Assembly: GCF_025506355.1 (NCBI RefSeq)
Contig: NZ_JANZYP010000041.1
Span: 24,199-88,198 of the forward strand
Length of the DNA: 64,000 nt
Reading direction: 5' to 3'
Source: Sphaerisporangium corydalis
GTDB taxonomy: Bacteria; Actinomycetota; Actinomycetes; Streptosporangiales; Streptosporangiaceae
Under the pieces are notes generated by a model. That model ran no database searches, was not told the DNA's origin, and saw only the letters and a program-made list of their open reading frames with translations. The position numbers were made by a program, and so were the translations under genes. Every line of letters starts with the position of its first letter. Within the stretch, counting starts at the first letter, position 1. Shown piece after piece: positions 33,840 through 42,536 of the stretch.

Positions 33840-35036
33840 ATGACTGAGACCAACGACACCAGCGGCTGGGTACGGAGCTGGGGCGCGTCCCCCCAGGCGG
33901 CCCACGACGGGCTCGGCTCGCTCGACGGCCACCCGCCCCTCGCCGACGTGACCCTGCGCCAGGTGGTGCGGGTCAGCGGCGGCGGGCGCCGGGTGCGCGT
34001 CCGCTTCACCAACGAGTTCGGGACCGCACCCTTCGTCATCGGCGCGGCGCGGGTGGCCCTCGCGGCTCCGGACGGCGGGGTGCGGCCGGGCAGCGAGCGC
34101 GCGCTGACCTTCTCCGGCGCGCCGGCCGTCACCGTCCCGGCGGGTGCGCCGATCCTCAGCGACCCGGCCGACCTGCCCCTGCCCGCCCTGGCCAAGCTGT
34201 CCATCAGCCTCTACCTGCCCGGGCGCGTGGAGACCTGCACCTGCCACGATCCCGCCCTGGAGACCGGCTGGACGATCCCGGGCGACGCCGTCGCCGCCCT
34301 CACGCTGCCGGCGAGCGCCGAGGTCCTGCCGGTGCGGGCCCTGATCTCCGCCGTCGAGCTGCTCCCCGACGCCCCGGCCAGGGCCATCGTCGTGGTGGGT
34401 GACTCTCGCACCGACGGCGTCGGCTCCACCCTGGACGCCAACCACAGCTGGCCTGAGCTGCTGGCCGAGCGTCTCGCCGAGCAAGGCGTGGCCGCCGGCT
34501 ACGTCTCCAACCAGGGCATCAGCGGCAACCGGCTGCTCAACGACGGCATCGGCGTCGCCGCCCTGGCCCGCTTCGACCGGGACGTGCTGGCGACGCCCGG
34601 CCTCGGCTACGTGGTGCTCTCCGTGGGGGCCAACGACATCGGCGTCTCCTTCGCCCCACGCGACGACGGCCCTCTGGCCGATTTCCTGAAGATGTTCCCC
34701 GGCGAACCGGTGGCGGCCGACGACGTCATCGCGGGCTACCGCCAGCTGGTCGCCCGGGCGCGCGAACGCGGCGTGCGGGTCTGTGCCACCACGATCGCGC
34801 CCTACGAGGGCGCGGAGATCTACACCCCCGAGGGGGAGAGCGCACGCCAGGCGGTCAATGAATGGATCCGTACCAGCGGCGCCTTCGACACCGTTCTGGA
34901 CTTCGACGCCGTCTGGCGTGACCCGGACCGCCCCGGCCGGATCAGGGCGGACTTCCACGTGGGCGACCATCTGCACGGCAACGATGCGGGCTACCAGGCC
35001 CTGGCCGACTCCATAGACCTGTCGCTGTTCAGCTGA
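33840..35036 (+). CDS. SGNH/GDSL-family hydrolase
   Basis: The 398-residue esterase-like protein starts at ATG 33840 after GGAG. The first 170 residues are a beta-rich domain (WVRSWGASPQAAHDGLG, VRFTNEFGTAPFVIGAARV) typical of actinomycete GDSL lipases. The SGNH blocks follow: nucleophile in VVVGDSRTDGVGS, oxyanion Asn in SVGANDIG, and the Asp-x-x-His pair in VGDHLHGNDAG. No signal peptide is visible, so it may act in the cytoplasm or be exported otherwise. It is divergent from the large SARP gene. Confidence 0.88.
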   Translation: MTETNDTSGWVRSWGASPQAAHDGLGSLDGHPPLADVTLRQVVRVSGGGRRVRVRFTNEFGTAPFVIGAARVALAAPDGGVRPGSERALTFSGAPAVTVPAGAPILSDPADLPLPALAKLSISLYLPGRVETCTCHDPALETGWTIPGDAVAALTLPASAEVLPVRALISAVELLPDAPARAIVVVGDSRTDGVGSTLDANHSWPELLAERLAEQGVAAGYVSNQGISGNRLLNDGIGVAALARFDRDVLATPGLGYVVLSVGANDIGVSFAPRDDGPLADFLKMFPGEPVAADDVIAGYRQLVARARERGVRVCATTIAPYEGAEIYTPEGESARQAVNEWIRTSGAFDTVLDFDAVWRDPDRPGRIRADFHVGDHLHGNDAGYQALADSIDLSLFS

Positions 35037-35317
35037 GATCAGCCCCGGCCGCGGCCGCCGGCCCACACCGCCGGTCCGTCCTCTCGGCGATACCCTGGCG
35101 AAATGCGACCCCCGGCTTGTCGGGACCGAGCTCATCAGCGGGGGCGTCCGCGTCAGGCATCGCTCGGGGCCGGTCCGACGGGATCGGGTGTCAGGTCCGA
35201 CGGGATCGGGTGTGCCGCGGCGAGAGATTTATCCGGGGCCGTGTCGATCGGCGGGCCGCTCGTTCGACATGTGGGTGCGAGGGCCGAGAGGCGGCCCCGC
35301 CGGATGAGGAGGACACG

Positions 35318-35704
35318 ATGTCGAGGTACATGTTGATCATGCGGGGCACCGACGAGACGAACGCGGCCATGATGGCGTCGATCGACGAGTCGATGGCCGC
35401 GACCGGCCGGTTCATCGAGGACATGATGAAGGCCGGTGTCCTCCTCGCGGCCGAAGGGCTGGACGATCCGGGCCGTGGCGTCGTGGTCGACTTCGGCGGC
35501 GAGGCGCCGGTGGTCACCGACGGGCCGTACGGCGAGACCAGGGAACTGTTCGGGGGTTACTTCCTGCTCGACGTCGCCACGAAGCAGGAGGCGGTCGAGT
35601 GGGCCACGCGGGTCCCGGCGGTCCGCGGGTCCAAGATCGAGGTCCGGCGGGTGGCCGAGGCCGACGAGGTCCCGCCGGGCAGCGAGGGCAACGGCCAGAT
35701 CTGA
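35318..35704 (+). CDS. YCII-related / DGPF-domain protein
   Basis: The 128-residue protein starts at ATG 35318 behind GAGGAGGA. It begins MSRYMLIMRGTDETN and carries the name-giving motif VTDGPYGETRELFGGYFLLD. DGPF proteins are the constant partners of ECF42 sigma factors and are thought to act with them in signalling. The stop shares its last base with the ATG of the sigma gene (TGATG), so the two are coupled. Confidence 0.9.
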   Translation: MSRYMLIMRGTDETNAAMMASIDESMAATGRFIEDMMKAGVLLAAEGLDDPGRGVVVDFGGEAPVVTDGPYGETRELFGGYFLLDVATKQEAVEWATRVPAVRGSKIEVRRVAEADEVPPGSEGNGQI

Positions 35705-36963
35705 TGGGTACGGCGGACGTCGAGGCGGTCTGGCGGGTCGAGTCGGCCCGGATCGTCGCCGCGCTGACCCGGTTCACCGGAGACTTCGGGCTGGCCGAGG
35801 ACGCGGCCCAGGAGGCGGTGGCCGAGGCGCTGGTGTCGTGGCCGCGTGCCTCTCCGGCCAATCCGGCCGGCTGGCTGATGGCCACGGCCCGGCGGCGGGC
35901 GATCGACGCGATCCGCCGCCGGGCCGCCCTCCAGGACCGATACGCCCTGCTAGCAGCCGACCCCGCCGCCGACCGCACCATTGACCCAGAGATCGACCCC
36001 GACAGGATCGACGACGACGTCCTGGCGCTGATGTTCGTCAGCTGCCACCCGGTGCTCTCCCGGGAGGCCCGGGTGGCGCTGACCCTGCGCGTGGTCGGCG
36101 GCCTGTCCAGCGAGGAGATCGCCCGCGCGTTCCTGGTACCCGTGCCGACCGTGCAGGCCCGCATCACCCGGGGCAAGAAGACGATCGCGGCGGCCGGGGT
36201 GCCGTTCGAGCTGCCGCCGGCCGCCGAGCGCCGGGAACGGCTGGGCGGCGTGCTCAGCGTCCTCTACGTGATCTTCACCGAGGGGTCGACGGCCACGTCG
36301 GGCGACCGGCTGCTGCGCCCCGAGCTCGCCTACGAGGCGATCCGGCTGGCCCGCACGCTGGCCGCGCTACAGCCCGACGAGCCGGAAGTGCACGGCCTGC
36401 TCGCGTTGTGCGAGCTGACGGCCGCGCGCTTCCCCGCCCGGACCGGCCCGGACGGCACGCCGATCCTCCTGGAGGACCAGAACCGGCGCCTGTGGGACCT
36501 CCCGGCGATCCGCCGGGGCCTGACCGCGCTGGCCATGGCCTCGGCGCATCCGCGTCACACGTCGGCCGGGGAATCGACCCGCGGCCTCGGCCCCTACGGC
36601 CTGCAGGCCGCGATCGCCGCCGTCCACGCGTCGGCGCCCTCGGTCGAGGCGACCGACTGGGACCGGATCGTGCTGCTCTACGAGACGCTCGGCCGGGTCG
36701 CCCCCTCGCCGGTGGTCGACCTCAACCGGGCCGTCGCCGTGGCCATGGCCTCGGGCCCGGCGCAGGCCCTGGCCATAGTGGACGACCTGATCGCCTCCAA
36801 CCGGCTCCCCGGTTCACACCTGGTCCCGACCGTACGCGGTGAACTGCTGGCCCGCCTCGACCGGCGACCAGAGGCACGCGCCGAACTGGAACTGGCCGCC
36901 CGCCTGTGCCCCAACCAGCCCGAACGCTCCGTGCTCCTACGCAAGGCGGCCGCGCTGGCCTGA
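35704..36963 (+). CDS. ECF42-type RNA polymerase sigma factor with long C-terminal extension
   Basis: The 419-residue protein has region 2 at VWRVESARIVAALTRFTGDF to AARRRAIDAIRRRA and region 4 at VALTLRVVGGLSSEEIARAF with VPTVQARITRGKK. A roughly 230-residue TPR-like extension (ELAYEAIRLARTLAALQPDE, DLNRAVAVAMA) follows, which is the hallmark of group ECF42 and replaces a separate anti-sigma factor. The upstream DGPF gene is the expected partner. Confidence 0.92.
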   Translation: MGTADVEAVWRVESARIVAALTRFTGDFGLAEDAAQEAVAEALVSWPRASPANPAGWLMATARRRAIDAIRRRAALQDRYALLAADPAADRTIDPEIDPDRIDDDVLALMFVSCHPVLSREARVALTLRVVGGLSSEEIARAFLVPVPTVQARITRGKKTIAAAGVPFELPPAAERRERLGGVLSVLYVIFTEGSTATSGDRLLRPELAYEAIRLARTLAALQPDEPEVHGLLALCELTAARFPARTGPDGTPILLEDQNRRLWDLPAIRRGLTALAMASAHPRHTSAGESTRGLGPYGLQAAIAAVHASAPSVEATDWDRIVLLYETLGRVAPSPVVDLNRAVAVAMASGPAQALAIVDDLIASNRLPGSHLVPTVRGELLARLDRRPEARAELELAARLCPNQPERSVLLRKAAALA

Positions 36964-37187
36964 CGTCCCGGCGCTGCCGTCCCGAATTCGAGCACGCCCC
37001 TATGCTGCCGACGGCGAGGGAGCACGCAAGCGCCTGAGCCGAAGACCCCAAGAAGCCCGCCCGAGCCGGAGGCGAGGACCATGTGCTCCGCCACCGGATC
37101 AGTCACGCTGGCCGACCCTGGTGATGAGTTGTCGCGCTCGTACCCGTCACACCTATGACGGACACGACGAGGCGGAAGGATGACGTG

Positions 37188-38186
37188 ATGATGGCGGACA
37201 CGCGGCTGGAGGAGCTGGGCCTGAGCGGGCTGGGCGAGGTCGACGAGCTGGCGTTCTCGGGGCTGGCGGAGCGGCACCGGCGGGAACTGCACGTGCACTG
37301 CTACCGGATGCTCGGATCGTTCGAGGACGCCGAGGACACCGTGCAGGAGACGTTCCTCCGTGCCTGGCGGCGGCGGGAGACCTTCGAGGGACGGTCGACG
37401 TTCCGGGCCTGGCTGTACCGGATCGCCACCAATGCCTGCCTGGACCTGCTCGCCAAGTACCGCCCGGAGCCTGCGACCGGCGGCGAGGTGCTGTGGCTGC
37501 AGCCCTACCCGGACCGGCTGCTCGACGAGCTGCCCGCGGGCGATGCGGATGAGCCGGAGACCGTCGCCGTCGCGCGGGAGACGATCGAGCTGGCGTACCT
37601 GGTCGCGGTGCAGCACCTCGCGCCGCGCCCGCGGGCCGTACTGATCCTGCGGGACGTGCTGGGCTGGCCGGCGAAGGACGTCGCGGAGCTCCTCGGGGAC
37701 TCCGTCAACTCCGTGAACAGCGCGCTGCAGCGGGCTCACGCCGGTATGCGGGAGCACCTGCCCGCCGAGCGGCAGGACTGGACCGGCGGCGAGGAGGACG
37801 CCGGGACGCGCGAGCTGGTGCGCCGCTATACCGACGCCAGCGTGGCCACGGACGTCGACGGGCTCGCCGCATTGCTGCGGGACGACGTCCGCAGCTCGAT
37901 GCCACCGACGCCGGGCTTGTACGTCGGCCGCGACATGGTGGTGAACGACTGGGTCGAGAATGGCTTCGAGGGCATGAAGCACCTGCGCGCCGTCCTCACC
38001 TCCGTGAACCGGCAACCCGCCGTCGCCTTCTACCTCTGGCGGAAGCCGGAGGGCGCGTACCTGCCGCTGACGATCGACGTCCTGCGCGTCACCGGCGGAG
38101 CGATCACCGAGATCGTCACGTTCCACAACGATCAGTTCCCGCGGCTCGGGCTGCCGGAGCGCCTGCCGGCGGACGGCACGGAGTAG
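37188..38186 (+). CDS. ECF sigma factor with SnoaL-like C-terminal domain (SigG/SigJ type)
   Basis: The 332-residue protein uses ATG 37188 (AAGGA upstream); ATG 37155 is an alternative. Region 2 reads RHRRELHVHCYRMLGSFEDA, then ETFLRAWRRRETFEGRSTFR. Region 4 includes HLAPRPRAVLILRDVLGWPA with VNSALQRAHAGM. The C-terminal 120 residues are an NTF2/SnoaL-like domain (LVRRYTDASVATDVDGLAAL, YVGRDMVVNDW) that in this class regulates the sigma factor itself. No anti-sigma gene is near. It follows the ECF42 pair by 225 bp. Confidence 0.9.
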   Translation: MMADTRLEELGLSGLGEVDELAFSGLAERHRRELHVHCYRMLGSFEDAEDTVQETFLRAWRRRETFEGRSTFRAWLYRIATNACLDLLAKYRPEPATGGEVLWLQPYPDRLLDELPAGDADEPETVAVARETIELAYLVAVQHLAPRPRAVLILRDVLGWPAKDVAELLGDSVNSVNSALQRAHAGMREHLPAERQDWTGGEEDAGTRELVRRYTDASVATDVDGLAALLRDDVRSSMPPTPGLYVGRDMVVNDWVENGFEGMKHLRAVLTSVNRQPAVAFYLWRKPEGAYLPLTIDVLRVTGGAITEIVTFHNDQFPRLGLPERLPADGTE

Positions 38187-38659
38187 TCCCTTCATGGCCA
38201 CGCTCGCAGCGATGGTGGTCACCACCCTCGCCGCTGCGCTCACCCAGGCGGTTGGCGTCGACTTCGAAGACAGCACAATGCCGGTGCCGGGCGGTTGATC
38301 AACGGCTAATGGCCCCTGGAGAACAAATGGCTCAGGCAAGATCAAAGCTCGTTCTGACCAGGTACGACAGCTCGAGCAACATGTAATTAAGGCCTCCGCA
38401 GAGGCATAGAGGCATCCTGCAGGGCACAGGAACGATCTCTAGATTATTAGGGAGCCGGACAGTCTGTTGCAGGTACTAAGGCCGCACCTTGCGGCTTACA
38501 GGCGGTGGCACAAGTCATCCGGCAACGGACGATCGCCACATGTCGACGTGATCGTGATCCCAGCTCCGGGTGGGTGGAGATCCGTACCTGAACAGAGAAT
38601 CTGGGGTAATCTCATCTCGCCGTTGTACTGGTTACGTCCGATCTGAACGGGTTCGTCGC
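38187..38659. other. Gap with lower GC, upstream of the FxsC pair
   Basis: No gene was found. GC falls sharply after about 38.3 kb, marking the left edge of a foreign block. At 38308-38350 the order AATGGCCC-TGGAGA-CAA then GATCAA-G resembles 56295-56335, which flanks a tRNA-Gly attachment repeat, so an old integration edge is possible. Confidence 0.35.
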
Positions 38660-39367
38660 ATGGTGGAGCACGTCGATGACCGCCGGGGAGGTGACTCCCA
38701 GGCTGCCGAGTCGACAGTCTACTTCTTTATGAGCCATGCGCACGTCAAATATCATCGCCTAATAGATGACGATCCCGGTCGGTACGTCATGAACTTTTTT
38801 CGTGATCTCTGCTCACATATCATGCAAATGACGGACTGCCCGGCCGCATTGTTACCAGGCTATGTGGATCTGGGAATGCGTAGCGGAATCGAATGGGACC
38901 CAGAGATCAAGCATGCGTTGGGATCATGTCGCGTTTTCGTGCCGCTGTACGCTCCTCGTTATTTTCGCAGCGAATACTGTGGAATGGAGTGGGATGCGTT
39001 TTACCGTCGGGAGTCCAGGCACCGTGCGGAGTCCATCGGGAACTCGACACAGCGAGCCATTGTGCCGGTCCTGTGGACGGCGTTAGATCTTGATGGAGCC
39101 CCCGAAGTCGCCAAGAGGATTCAGTTCGCGAGCTTCGACATGGATACGAATTATCGACGGCACGGTATTTATGGGCTGGTATCCACCAATAAATGGGACG
39201 ACTATGATTCCGTTACTTATCAAATTGCCCGGGAAATTGTGTTGACGGCCGAACTGACCCGCCTTCGGCCGTGCGACCCGTCGATATTCCTCGACATGCG
39301 AAACGTATTTCTCGAGGATGCTCAGGGTGTGGGCCGCAATGAAGGACCTGGTGAGGTGGCACAGTGA
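38660..39367 (+). CDS. FxsC-type TIR-like protein 1
   Basis: The 235-residue protein from ATG 38660 has a single TIR-like domain of the FxsC family: STVYFFMSHAHVKYHRL, NFFRDLCSHIMQM, GSCRVFVPLYAPRYFRSEYC, GMEWDAFYRRESRH and AIVPVLWTALD. The glutamate in CGMEW sits where NAD-cleaving TIR domains carry their catalytic Glu. FxsC normally accompanies the FxSxx-COOH peptide FxsA and the radical-SAM protein FxsB; neither is present. It lacks the C-terminal domain of its neighbour. Codon use is A/T-rich, and it overlaps the next gene by 4 bp. Confidence 0.82.
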   Translation: MVEHVDDRRGGDSQAAESTVYFFMSHAHVKYHRLIDDDPGRYVMNFFRDLCSHIMQMTDCPAALLPGYVDLGMRSGIEWDPEIKHALGSCRVFVPLYAPRYFRSEYCGMEWDAFYRRESRHRAESIGNSTQRAIVPVLWTALDLDGAPEVAKRIQFASFDMDTNYRRHGIYGLVSTNKWDDYDSVTYQIAREIVLTAELTRLRPCDPSIFLDMRNVFLEDAQGVGRNEGPGEVAQ

Positions 39368-40542
39368 GCCTTGGCCATTCCTCCGAGCCTGTGGAATCGG
39401 GGCCGTACTTCTTCCTCAGCTATGCGCACACTCCGAGGAATGGACCGGATGACGACGTTGATCCAGATCGCTGGGTAACCAAGCTGTTCAGCGACCTCTC
39501 CTGGCACGTCATGCAGCTCACCGATTCTCCGATGGGGGCGGGATCCAGACCGGGATTCATGGCTACAGATTTGCGGGGCGGCGATCCCTGGCATCTCGGA
39601 ATAGGGACTGCGCTCGCCACTTGCCGGGTGTTTGTCCCTGTCCTCTCCCGACGCTATTTCAGCAGCGAGGAGTGCGGCCAGGAATGGGCGGCATTCCTGC
39701 GCCGCGAGTCACCATATGGTGAGCCGATTCAGGCGATCGTCCCTGCGCTCTGGGTGCCTGTTGCTCACTCCGAGTTGCCTCAACAGGCCAGAGGGGTCAC
39801 GATGCCGGGTCAGGACCTCGGCGCATACGCAGAATACGGTTTTTACGGACTGATGAAGCTTCGTAAATTCCGCGAAAACTATGAGCGAGCAGTGTTGCAA
39901 TTGGCCAGGCGGATCGTCGAAATAGGCGAGCGGGTGGCACCGTCCATAGGATTACCTTTGGACTACTCCTCGTTGCCAAGCGCTTTCGCCTCCTCGATCG
40001 ACAAGCCGGTGATCCAGGTGACCGTCCTGGCGCCACGAATCGGCGAGCTTCCCCCTTCACTCGACCCGTACTACTACGGGCGCAGCCCGATCGAGTGGAC
40101 CCCATTCCGCGATCGTAAGACCAATCGTCCAATAGCAGACGTGCTGGCAGAGGTGGTCACCTCCCTCGGTTACGAGGCAGAGGTACGGAACTTCCTGGAC
40201 CGCAGCAACCGCATGTTAGCCGTCGGTCAGCCAGAGGATCCTGAGATAGTGCTCGTTGATCCATGGGTCCTTATGCTTCCCGATCACCATGAGGCGCTGG
40301 ACGAACTGACTCGACTCCAGCAGCCGTGGAAGCCGATCCTGGTCCTGCTAAACAATCCTGATCATCAGCTTGCCGACGATCACGCCGAGTTGTTAGGCGA
40401 GTTCACTAGCCGGCCGAATGTATGGACGATCGTGAGTACTGAGGAGCTCCGGCGCTTGGTACCAGAAGCGATCGGCCGAATCGCCGGCCATGTTGGGGCT
40501 CGAATGCCGTTCGTCGACCCTAAAACAAGATGGTCGCTGTAA
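39364..40542 (+). CDS. FxsC-type TIR-like protein 2, with C-terminal domain
   Basis: The 392-residue protein starts at GTG 39364 inside the previous stop. Residues 10-190 are an FxsC TIR-like domain (YFFLSYAHTPRNG, FSDLSWHVMQLTD, CRVFVPVLSRRYFSSEECGQ, EWAAFLRRE, IVPALWVPV) with the putative catalytic Glu in CGQEW. Residues 215-392 form the FxsC C-terminal alpha/beta domain (IQVTVLAPRIGELPPSLDP, YYYGRSPIEWTPF, EIVLVDPWVL). Two overlapping paralogues, one long and one short, suggest a hetero-oligomer. A NAD-depleting immune role is inference. Confidence 0.85.
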   Translation: MSLGHSSEPVESGPYFFLSYAHTPRNGPDDDVDPDRWVTKLFSDLSWHVMQLTDSPMGAGSRPGFMATDLRGGDPWHLGIGTALATCRVFVPVLSRRYFSSEECGQEWAAFLRRESPYGEPIQAIVPALWVPVAHSELPQQARGVTMPGQDLGAYAEYGFYGLMKLRKFRENYERAVLQLARRIVEIGERVAPSIGLPLDYSSLPSAFASSIDKPVIQVTVLAPRIGELPPSLDPYYYGRSPIEWTPFRDRKTNRPIADVLAEVVTSLGYEAEVRNFLDRSNRMLAVGQPEDPEIVLVDPWVLMLPDHHEALDELTRLQQPWKPILVLLNNPDHQLADDHAELLGEFTSRPNVWTIVSTEELRRLVPEAIGRIAGHVGARMPFVDPKTRWSL

Positions 40543-40607
40543 GCGACGTCGAAGACATGGTGCAGCTTGTCCTCGACGATCTAGTGACTGCAGGTCCAGG
40601 CCGTTAA
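40530..40607 (+). CDS. 25-residue ORF overlapping the second FxsC gene
   Basis: An ATG 10 bp before the FxsC stop opens MVAVSDVEDMVQLVLDDL and stops at 40607. It is acidic and helical, like the first helix of a small effector-associated domain, but too short to classify. It does not end in FxSxx, so it is not FxsA. It may be the start of a lost third gene. Confidence 0.25.
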   Translation: MVAVSDVEDMVQLVLDDLVTAGPGR

Positions 40608-40629
40608 GTCGGCGAGGCGGGAGAGAAAA

Positions 40630-40657
40630 GCTGGTGATCTCATAGATGATCACCAGC
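40630..40657 (+). terminator. Hairpin terminator after the FxsC operon
   Basis: GCTGGTGATC and GATCACCAGC form a perfect 10-bp stem with an 8-nt loop, 88 bp after the FxsC stop. Confidence 0.7.
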
Positions 40658-40822
40658 CACCATTTGCGCCTGGTAGAGGCCGCGCGGCGTCAAGGTGGGC
40701 GCCTCACGTCCGAACGATCATGACCTTGTGTCCCTGGTCGGAGCCCGAGCCCCCGCCGGAGGTGAAAGGTTCAGGCGAAACGGTCGGACGCGGACCGCAA
40801 GATAACGAATGAGGGTGCTCGC

Positions 40823-40918
40823 ATGTTTGCTCTTGGTTGGCCTGAGTTGCTGTTTCTGGTCGTGATCGTGGTAGTTGTCGCCGTAGTGGTGCTCACGATG
40901 CGGGGCAGGCGTCGCTAG
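40823..40918 (+). CDS. 31-residue single-pass membrane peptide
   Basis: ATG 40823 has GAGGG upstream. The peptide, MFALGWPELLFLVVIVVVV with a short hydrophobic continuation and a terminal RGRRR, looks like the N-terminus and membrane helix of TatA, without the amphipathic helix. Similar very short proteins occur in actinomycetes; function is unknown. Confidence 0.5.
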   Translation: MFALGWPELLFLVVIVVVVAVVVLTMRGRRR

Positions 40919-41241
40919 TGGCCGGTGGAATGCCGCAGGTGTGGCGTCCGGGCGGCCACAATCAGAAGTCACGGATCAATGATCGATCTTGCATTGTTCC
41001 GGACGGTTCAATGTAGGTCGGCGAATATGCGTGATCCATCCCGAGCGGCTCTGGATCCCCTGAACCGCAATGCGAACTACAACCTGTCATGAGCGGCTGC
41101 GGTGACCTCTCGTCACGATGGCCAATGGCGCGGCGATGAAGTGGATCGGTTCGCTCGGGCCCACACGTACGACAGGGGGTGTAGTCGCGGGGACATCAGT
41201 GAGACGACGCGGAACAGCCGGACGCTCGAAATGCTGTCTCC
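40919..41241. other. Gap without a gene
   Basis: The 320 bp between the small membrane peptide and the esterase remnant show neither a domain-bearing frame nor a clear hairpin. Confidence 0.4.
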
Positions 41242-41638
41242 ATGCGAATACGGTATCCATCGCTGATCTTGGCCGTCGCCGTAGCCTTGCCACCAGGGAC
41301 AACGCGAGCGCAGGCGTCGGATGATCCCCCAAGGGCCACCGTGCATACCACCGCGGGCATCCTGAGAGGTGTCGTCACACGGCACCGACGTGCCCTACCT
41401 CCTGGACGGCCCAGGCACGCCGCCCACCACCCCTGCGGATCAGGAGCTGTCACGCGACATGATCGCCTACTGGACGCGCTTCGCCGCGACCGGCGACCCC
41501 AACGGTCCAGGGCTGCCGCGTTGGCCGGCCTATCGCTCCGGTGGTGGCGCCACGCTCTCGCTCGCTTCCGGGCCGGGCGGCATCCGGCCGGTGGACCTCG
41601 CCACCGAGCACGACTGCGCCTTCTGGAACGGCAACTGA
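41242..41638 (+). pseudogene. Carboxylesterase (type B) with a large internal deletion
   Basis: The 5' part encodes a signal peptide (SLILAVAVALPPGTTRAQA) and the esterase start ATVHTTAGILRGVV. From about 41374, in a different frame, the natural C-terminus follows: HGTDVPYLLDGPG, SRDMIAYWTRFAATGDPNG, GGIRPVDLATEHDCAFWNGN. The roughly 400 residues between them, including the nucleophile elbow, are missing. This is a deletion pseudogene of a secreted para-nitrobenzyl-esterase-like enzyme. Confidence 0.8.
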
Positions 41639-41723
41639 ACCGGCACCACGACACGCCCGGCTGACGGTTCGGTCGGCCGGGCGTGGCCCACCGAATCCGG
41701 CAATCAACTCAGAGGGAGTTCCA

Positions 41724-42353
41724 GTGGACAGGGGACAAGGCGCCCAGGCATCCCACGGCAGATCGAGGCCGCCTGACGCACACCGGACGGCCGAAGCGAC
41801 GAAGCCGTCTGACGCGCGCGGGACGGCCGAAGCGCGGCGGTTCCGCGGGCGGCCCGGCTCTCTGCTGTCCCCGCTGTGGCGCAAGGCCCTGCGCACCCTG
41901 CACGTGATCAGTTCGGTGGGGCTGCTGGGCGCCGACTCCGCCATCCTCGCTCTCGTCATCGCCGGATGGCGGGGAGCCGGCCCCGTGATCATCTATCCGG
42001 CGGCGCACCGGCTGGGCCTGGCGCTCATCATCCCCCTGGCGCTGCTCTCACTCACCACCGGCCTCGCGCTGGGCCTGCTCACTCCGTGGCGGGTGCTGCG
42101 CCACTGGTGGGTGCTACTCAAGTTCCTGCTCACCGCCGCCGGCACCCTCCTGGCCCTGTTCGTCCTTGTGCCCACCCTCGACGACGCTGCCACCACGGCC
42201 CTCGCCGGTCGAGCCCTCGCCGACCCGTTCGCGCTGGTCAAGGACTCCGGGGGTGCGTGCGGCGTGCTGATCCTGACCGTCGTGCTCAGCTCCTACAAAC
42301 CGTTCGGCCTACTGCCCTGGGTGCCCATCCGAGAGACAGGACATCTGACGTAA
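41724..42353 (+). CDS. Four-helix integral membrane protein (DUF2269-like)
   Basis: The 209-residue protein starts at GTG 41724 behind AGAGGGAG. A 55-residue Arg/Ala-rich N-terminus contains an imperfect internal duplication (HRTAEATKPSDARGTAEA). Four membrane segments follow (LHVISSVGLLGADSAILALV, LALIIPLALLSLTTGLALGL, WVLLKFLLTAAGTLLALFVL, GVLILTVVLSSY). The pattern resembles DUF2269 membrane proteins of unknown role. Confidence 0.7.
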   Translation: MDRGQGAQASHGRSRPPDAHRTAEATKPSDARGTAEARRFRGRPGSLLSPLWRKALRTLHVISSVGLLGADSAILALVIAGWRGAGPVIIYPAAHRLGLALIIPLALLSLTTGLALGLLTPWRVLRHWWVLLKFLLTAAGTLLALFVLVPTLDDAATTALAGRALADPFALVKDSGGACGVLILTVVLSSYKPFGLLPWVPIRETGHLT

Positions 42354-42536
42354 GCCCGGACGAAGGTGTGCCGGAACCGCGGGGAGCCGATCACCCAAGT
42401 AGACCGGTGGACAATCTAGAAGAGCTGCGCGACCGGGCTTGCGCTTTTCAAGTCTTGATGGGGGCACATCGGGGTCATCATTGGCGCATCTACCATTGCC
42501 GATGTCCCGGCGAACAAGACCCCTCAGGCAGGTGAC

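Noticed and set aside
40530..40607. FxsA peptide partner of the FxsC genes
   Set aside because: The ORF ends in GPGR rather than FxSxx and is too short.
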